A DNA stretch of 32,654 bases from Nanobdellota archaeon (lineage in GTDB: Archaea; Nanobdellota; Nanobdellia; Parvarchaeales; Parvarchaeaceae), in the NCBI GenBank assembly GCA_021791655.1, contig JAJYWD010000001.1, positions 1 through 32,654 on the forward strand, read 5' to 3'. Under the pieces are notes generated by a model, which saw nothing but the letters and a program-made list of their open reading frames with translations, was not told the DNA's origin and ran no database searches. Position 1 is the first letter of the stretch, and the number at the start of each line of letters is the position of its first letter. Shown here piece by piece: positions 28,377 to 32,654 of this stretch. The translations under genes were made by a program, and so were the position numbers.

Positions 28377-29876
28377 ATGAAAGCGTCTATAAAGACTTAT
28401 AAAATGTTCATAGACGGTGAGTGGGTCGACGCTGAAACCAAGAACGTATTCGACGTAATAAACCCTGCTACAGAAGAAGTCATAGCGAGAGTCCAAAAAG
28501 GCGGAAAAAACGATGTAAGAAGAGCGATTGCCGCCGCAAGAAAGGCCTTCGACAGTGGAGTCTGGTCAAAGAAGACTCCCCAGGAAAGGGCAAATCTGCT
28601 TTGGAGACTGTCGGAATTAGTGGAAGCACATGGCGTGGAGCTTGCACGACTGGAATCTATAAACGTAGGAAAGACAATAAAATACGCGAGAGAGTCCGAT
28701 CTGCCTTTCATAATCGATAATCTTAGATTCTTTGCTGGAGCGGCACGCATGCTGGAAGGCAAAGCAGCAGCAGAGTATTCCGGCATGGGAACTAGCATAG
28801 CCAGGAGGGAACCGCTAGGCGTTGTAGCTGCAATAGTTCCATGGAATTACCCTTTGTACATAGCTATTTGGAAACTCGCTCCCGCGTTGGCTGCCGGCAA
28901 CACGATTGTAATAAAACCCGCAAGTAAAACACCACTGACACTTTTAGAGTTTGCCAAGCTTACAGAAGGCCTATTACCAAAAGGTGTATTGAATGTAGTT
29001 ACAGGTCCCGGTGAAGAGATAGGCACAGAGATGGCAACTAACGCAGATGTTGATATGGTAGCCTTGACGGGCGATATCTCCACCGGTAAAGAGGTGATGA
29101 GACTTGCCTCGCAGACCGTTAAGCGCGTGCACCTGGAATTGGGCGGAAAAGCCCCATTTATAGTGTTGAAAGACGCATCTGTCGATGCCGCAACGGAAGG
29201 CGCGGTAGTCTCTGCATTTTGGAATACCGCACAAGACTGTACGGCGACTACACGTATTTATGTGCACGGATCAATATACGACAAATTCTTAGATTTACTC
29301 GTGAAGAAAGTAAAGAAGATCAGAGTCGGGGACCCCCTCTCAGAAAAAGTCGATATGGGCCCGCTCATATCAAAGACGCAACTGGAAAGAGTGGAAGCAT
29401 ACGTAAAATCAAGTCTGGACGAAGGCGCTAGACTTGTTATCGGAGGCAAGAGACCGGCAGGGCTAAAGAAAGGCTTTTTCTTCGAGCCAACTGTCTTCGC
29501 AGATGTCAAACAGAACGCGAAATTGTGCCAGGAAGAGGTATTCGGCCCGATTTTGGCGCTTTTTAAGTTCTCAACCGTAGACGAGGTGATAAAGAAAGCA
29601 AACGACGTTATCTACGGCCTAGCTGCATCAGTATGGGGAAAAGACATCACTGATTTGTTCAATGTCGCAAATGCTCTTAAGTTTGGAACCGTGTGGATAA
29701 ATGAGCACGGAATATTAGTTTCCGAGATGCCACACGGAGGTTTCAAGCAGAGCGGTTTCGGAAAGGATTTGTCGCTTTATTCTCTTGAAGAGTACACGCA
29801 AGTAAAGCACGTATACGTCGATAATACGGGACTGGTAAGGAAGCCGTGGTATTACGTAGTGTACGGTGATAAATGA
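28377..29876 (+). CDS. NAD(P)-dependent aldehyde dehydrogenase (aminobutyraldehyde/betaine-aldehyde DH-like)
   Basis: VPWNYPLYIAIWKLAPALAAGNTIVIKPA, HLELGGKAPFIV, NTAQDCTATTRIYV catalytic Cys, EEVFGPILAL. Confidence 0.93.
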   Translation: MKASIKTYKMFIDGEWVDAETKNVFDVINPATEEVIARVQKGGKNDVRRAIAAARKAFDSGVWSKKTPQERANLLWRLSELVEAHGVELARLESINVGKTIKYARESDLPFIIDNLRFFAGAARMLEGKAAAEYSGMGTSIARREPLGVVAAIVPWNYPLYIAIWKLAPALAAGNTIVIKPASKTPLTLLEFAKLTEGLLPKGVLNVVTGPGEEIGTEMATNADVDMVALTGDISTGKEVMRLASQTVKRVHLELGGKAPFIVLKDASVDAATEGAVVSAFWNTAQDCTATTRIYVHGSIYDKFLDLLVKKVKKIRVGDPLSEKVDMGPLISKTQLERVEAYVKSSLDEGARLVIGGKRPAGLKKGFFFEPTVFADVKQNAKLCQEEVFGPILALFKFSTVDEVIKKANDVIYGLAASVWGKDITDLFNVANALKFGTVWINEHGILVSEMPHGGFKQSGFGKDLSLYSLEEYTQVKHVYVDNTGLVRKPWYYVVYGDK

Positions 29877-31243
29877 TGATAATCAAATCAATCGACCCCT
29901 CTTCAGGCAGAATAAATAAGACTTTCAGGACCTCTAGTTTCGCTTCTGCACTGAGAATCGCATCCGGCGTAAAGAGTGCCTATCTCGGGTGGAAGGACAG
30001 GCGTTTGGAAGATCGGGCAGATCTAATGCTAAATCTTGCGGGAGTATTGCGCGATAACAAGCATAGGTACGCCGAGACAATGACCAGAGAAATGGGTAAA
30101 CCAATCACACAGTCTATTTCGGAAGTTGAAAAGTGTGCGTGGACAGCAGAATTCTTCGCGGAGCACGCTGAGAAATGGCTCTGGGATGAAAATGTAGAAT
30201 TTGGAAGTGAGCGCGCAAGAATAACTTTTCAGCCGATAGGTGAGTTGCTTTGTGTAATGCCGTGGAACTTCCCTTTTTGGCAGCTCTTCAGATGTGCCAT
30301 TCCAGCAATGTTGGCAGGAAATGCGTGTCTTCTGAGACATTCAAACGTAGTGCCGCTTTCTGCCCTGGAAATAGAGGAAGCCTTCAGGCTTGCGGGGTTT
30401 CCGGACACTTTCAAGACGGTGATAACAGATCACGCGACGGTTGATAAGCTGATAAAGAATCCAGTAATATCCGGCGTGTCCGTAACCGGAAGCGTAGAGG
30501 TCGGCAAGAATATAGCTGGTTTGGCCGGTAGCAACATAAAGAAGTTTGTATTGGAGCTGGGCGGATCAGATCCATTCGTAGTACTAGATGATGCCGATAT
30601 TAATTTTACGTGCAAGAATGCCAGCGATTCGAGGCTTATAAACAGTGGCCAGAGTTGTATAGCCGCTAAAAGATTCATAGTTGTTAAGGACATAGCAAAG
30701 GAATTCGCCGAGCGTCTTGTAGAGTTAATGAAGGATTCTAAGATTGGTAGTCCGCTGGACGCCGATACGGAGGTTGGCCCGTTGGCGACTTCGCAACAAT
30801 TTCACACTCTAAAAGTACAGGTGAGTGACGCAATAAGAAAAGGCGCAAAAGTGGAGTGCGGTGGCAGGGCAGTGAATAGCCCAGGGTACTTCTTTGAGCC
30901 AACAGTTCTTACTAATGTAAAGAAGAACATGAAAGTAGTAAACGAGGAAGTGTTCGGTCCAGTTGCTTCGGTCATAGTAGTTAAAGATGAGGAAGAGGCG
31001 ATAACAGTTGCAAATGGAACCCGATTCGGTCTAGGTGCAAGTGTTTGGACTAAAGACATAGAACGCGGCGAGCGTATAGCGAGAAAAATAGACTCCGGTA
31101 CGGTATTCATAAACGATTTCGTAAGGTCGGATCCGCGTTTGCCGTTTGGCGGCACTAAAGAGAGTGGAATCGGAAGGGAGCTATCTAGATACGGCCTTCT
31201 TGAATTTACAAATATAAAGTCGATAGTAACTAATAAGTTATGA
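29873..31243 (+). CDS. Aldehyde dehydrogenase (succinate-semialdehyde DH-like)
   Basis: MPWNFPFWQLFRCAIPAMLAGNACLLRHS, LELGGSDPFVV, NSGQSCIAAKRFIV, EEVFGPVASV; overlaps the upstream ALDH. Confidence 0.92.
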   Translation: MMIIKSIDPSSGRINKTFRTSSFASALRIASGVKSAYLGWKDRRLEDRADLMLNLAGVLRDNKHRYAETMTREMGKPITQSISEVEKCAWTAEFFAEHAEKWLWDENVEFGSERARITFQPIGELLCVMPWNFPFWQLFRCAIPAMLAGNACLLRHSNVVPLSALEIEEAFRLAGFPDTFKTVITDHATVDKLIKNPVISGVSVTGSVEVGKNIAGLAGSNIKKFVLELGGSDPFVVLDDADINFTCKNASDSRLINSGQSCIAAKRFIVVKDIAKEFAERLVELMKDSKIGSPLDADTEVGPLATSQQFHTLKVQVSDAIRKGAKVECGGRAVNSPGYFFEPTVLTNVKKNMKVVNEEVFGPVASVIVVKDEEEAITVANGTRFGLGASVWTKDIERGERIARKIDSGTVFINDFVRSDPRLPFGGTKESGIGRELSRYGLLEFTNIKSIVTNKL

Positions 31244-32619
31244 AAAAACATTTTAGTTTAAACAAGTCATGCAAACTTTACGCTAAAGCGCTTAAGTATC
31301 TGCCAGCAGGGGTGAATTCAAATGCCAGACTTTGGAGGAATCCCAGGTTTTGCTATGTTGGGCCAGGAGCAACCGCATCAATTTTTATAAAGAGGGCTTA
31401 CGGTTCCCACATTTGGGACGTGGATGACAACGAGTATGTGGATTACAGGCTTGGCTTCGGTCCTGTTATACTTGGACACAGTTACCCCGCTGTAGAAAAG
31501 GCCGTGATAAAGCAGTCGCAGAATAACGGCACCATATATGGTATGAACAGCGAGCTAGAACTAGAAGTAGCCGAAAAGTTCGTAAGGGCAGTTCCTTGCG
31601 CAGAGACAGCACGGTTCTCCTCGTCCGGAACCGAAGCTACTTTGCATGCAATAAGGTTGGCACGTGCTTATACCAACAAAAAAGTAATACTAAAATTTGA
31701 AGGGCATTACCATGGGTGGCAGGATTATCTCCTGTTCTCTGCACACCCACCGTACACTTGGCCGGAAAGAAAGCCGTATTTTCATTCTGCTGGCGTTCCA
31801 AAAGAAATAGAGAAATTTATACTAGTCGAGAGATGGAATGACTTTGAGTCCATAGAGAAGACCGTAAGAGCCCACCATAAAGAAATAGCCGCCATAATAA
31901 CAGAACCAATCATGGGGAACTCCGGAGGTATTACGCCCCTGCCCGGGTATCTGAAATTCCTAAGAGAATTGTGTGATAGATACGATATTCTCCTCATATT
32001 TGACGAAGTGAAGACTGGCTTTAGGATAGCATTTGGCGGAGCACAGGAGCTTTACAAGGTGGAGCCCCACATTGCCACGTATGCTAAAGCACTGGGCAAC
32101 GGTTATGTAATCTCAGCCGTTACTGGGGAGCGCGATATCATGAACTTTTTTGGGGTTGGTCCTGGAAAGGTAACGCACAGCGGGACGTACAATGCAAATC
32201 CAGTGTCCTTGGCTGCTGCGAATGCTACGCTGGATGAGCTTTCAAATAAAATTGTTTATAAACACTTACAATCTTACAATAAGCGATTGATAGACGGAAT
32301 CAAAAAAATAGGCAGCGAAGCCGGACTGCCACTGCAGATCCTTGGTGTTTCTGGCATGTTTCAGATATTTTACGACAGGAGGCCCATTCATAATTACGTA
32401 GATTTGAGGAATTCTATAAAAGAGTTCTACGTTAAGGTTCAGTACGAGCTGCTAAGAGAGGGCGTCATGATAGATGCAGACAATCAGGAATGTATTTATA
32501 CCTCTTATTCTCATAATGAAAAGGACCTCAAAAAGACTCTAGACGCCTTCAAGAACGCGATAGAAAAGGCATCGAAAACCGAGTATCACGTCACTCCGTT
32601 TAGTCAAATAGCGGATTAG
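31240..32619 (+). CDS. PLP-dependent class III aminotransferase, HemL (glutamate-1-semialdehyde aminomutase)-like
   Basis: SSGTEATLHAIRLARAYT, KFEGHYHGWQD, LIFDEVKTGFR, ATYAKALGNGYVISAVTG (PLP Lys region); overlaps the upstream ALDH. Confidence 0.9.
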   Translation: MKKHFSLNKSCKLYAKALKYLPAGVNSNARLWRNPRFCYVGPGATASIFIKRAYGSHIWDVDDNEYVDYRLGFGPVILGHSYPAVEKAVIKQSQNNGTIYGMNSELELEVAEKFVRAVPCAETARFSSSGTEATLHAIRLARAYTNKKVILKFEGHYHGWQDYLLFSAHPPYTWPERKPYFHSAGVPKEIEKFILVERWNDFESIEKTVRAHHKEIAAIITEPIMGNSGGITPLPGYLKFLRELCDRYDILLIFDEVKTGFRIAFGGAQELYKVEPHIATYAKALGNGYVISAVTGERDIMNFFGVGPGKVTHSGTYNANPVSLAAANATLDELSNKIVYKHLQSYNKRLIDGIKKIGSEAGLPLQILGVSGMFQIFYDRRPIHNYVDLRNSIKEFYVKVQYELLREGVMIDADNQECIYTSYSHNEKDLKKTLDAFKNAIEKASKTEYHVTPFSQIAD

Positions 32620-32654
32620 AAAAGCATTGTGATTGCGCCAAAAGTGTCCAATAA

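Noticed and set aside
28397-31251. Minus-strand ORFs opposite the aldehyde dehydrogenases
   Set aside because: Antisense mirror frames of well-recognised ALDH genes.

Overview
The window looks like a compact archaeal chromosome segment. The gene content (Hel308, ABCE1, Pelota, archaeal RNase J, enolase/uS2 operon, class III signal-peptide pilins, intron-bearing tRNAs) fits a DPANN/Micrarchaeota-like genome, but this placement is inferred from gene content and style, not from a search. I recognise about 30 protein-coding genes and three tRNAs. Two of the tRNAs appear to carry small introns. The most striking locus is at 24005-25577: a DUF2341-like type IV pilin/surface protein whose apparent leaderless start codon (24034) is separated from the pilin signal sequence by 13 perfect ACAG tetranucleotides (24061-24112). 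In the sequenced state the start codon is out of frame with the pilin and runs into TAG at 24121. 11, 14 or 17 repeats would restore MKSPDIQYI(TDRQ)n-TDRKFLVNKKTQ/SALEYMMTYGWAILII.... This is the architecture of a slipped-strand phase-variation switch in an archaeal surface gene. The same ORF shows an abrupt base-composition shift at about 24.97 kb, suggesting a mosaic C-terminal region. Other notable items are a probable tRNA-Ile(UAU) with a well-formed BHB intron, a tRNA that reads as either Arg(UCG) with a 17-nt intron or class II Ser(CGA), a Ubl(-GG)/NcsA thiolation pair, a 45-aa zinc protein absent from the ORF track, a glutaminase-less AsnB-like protein, and an ALDH/ALDH/aminotransferase operon.
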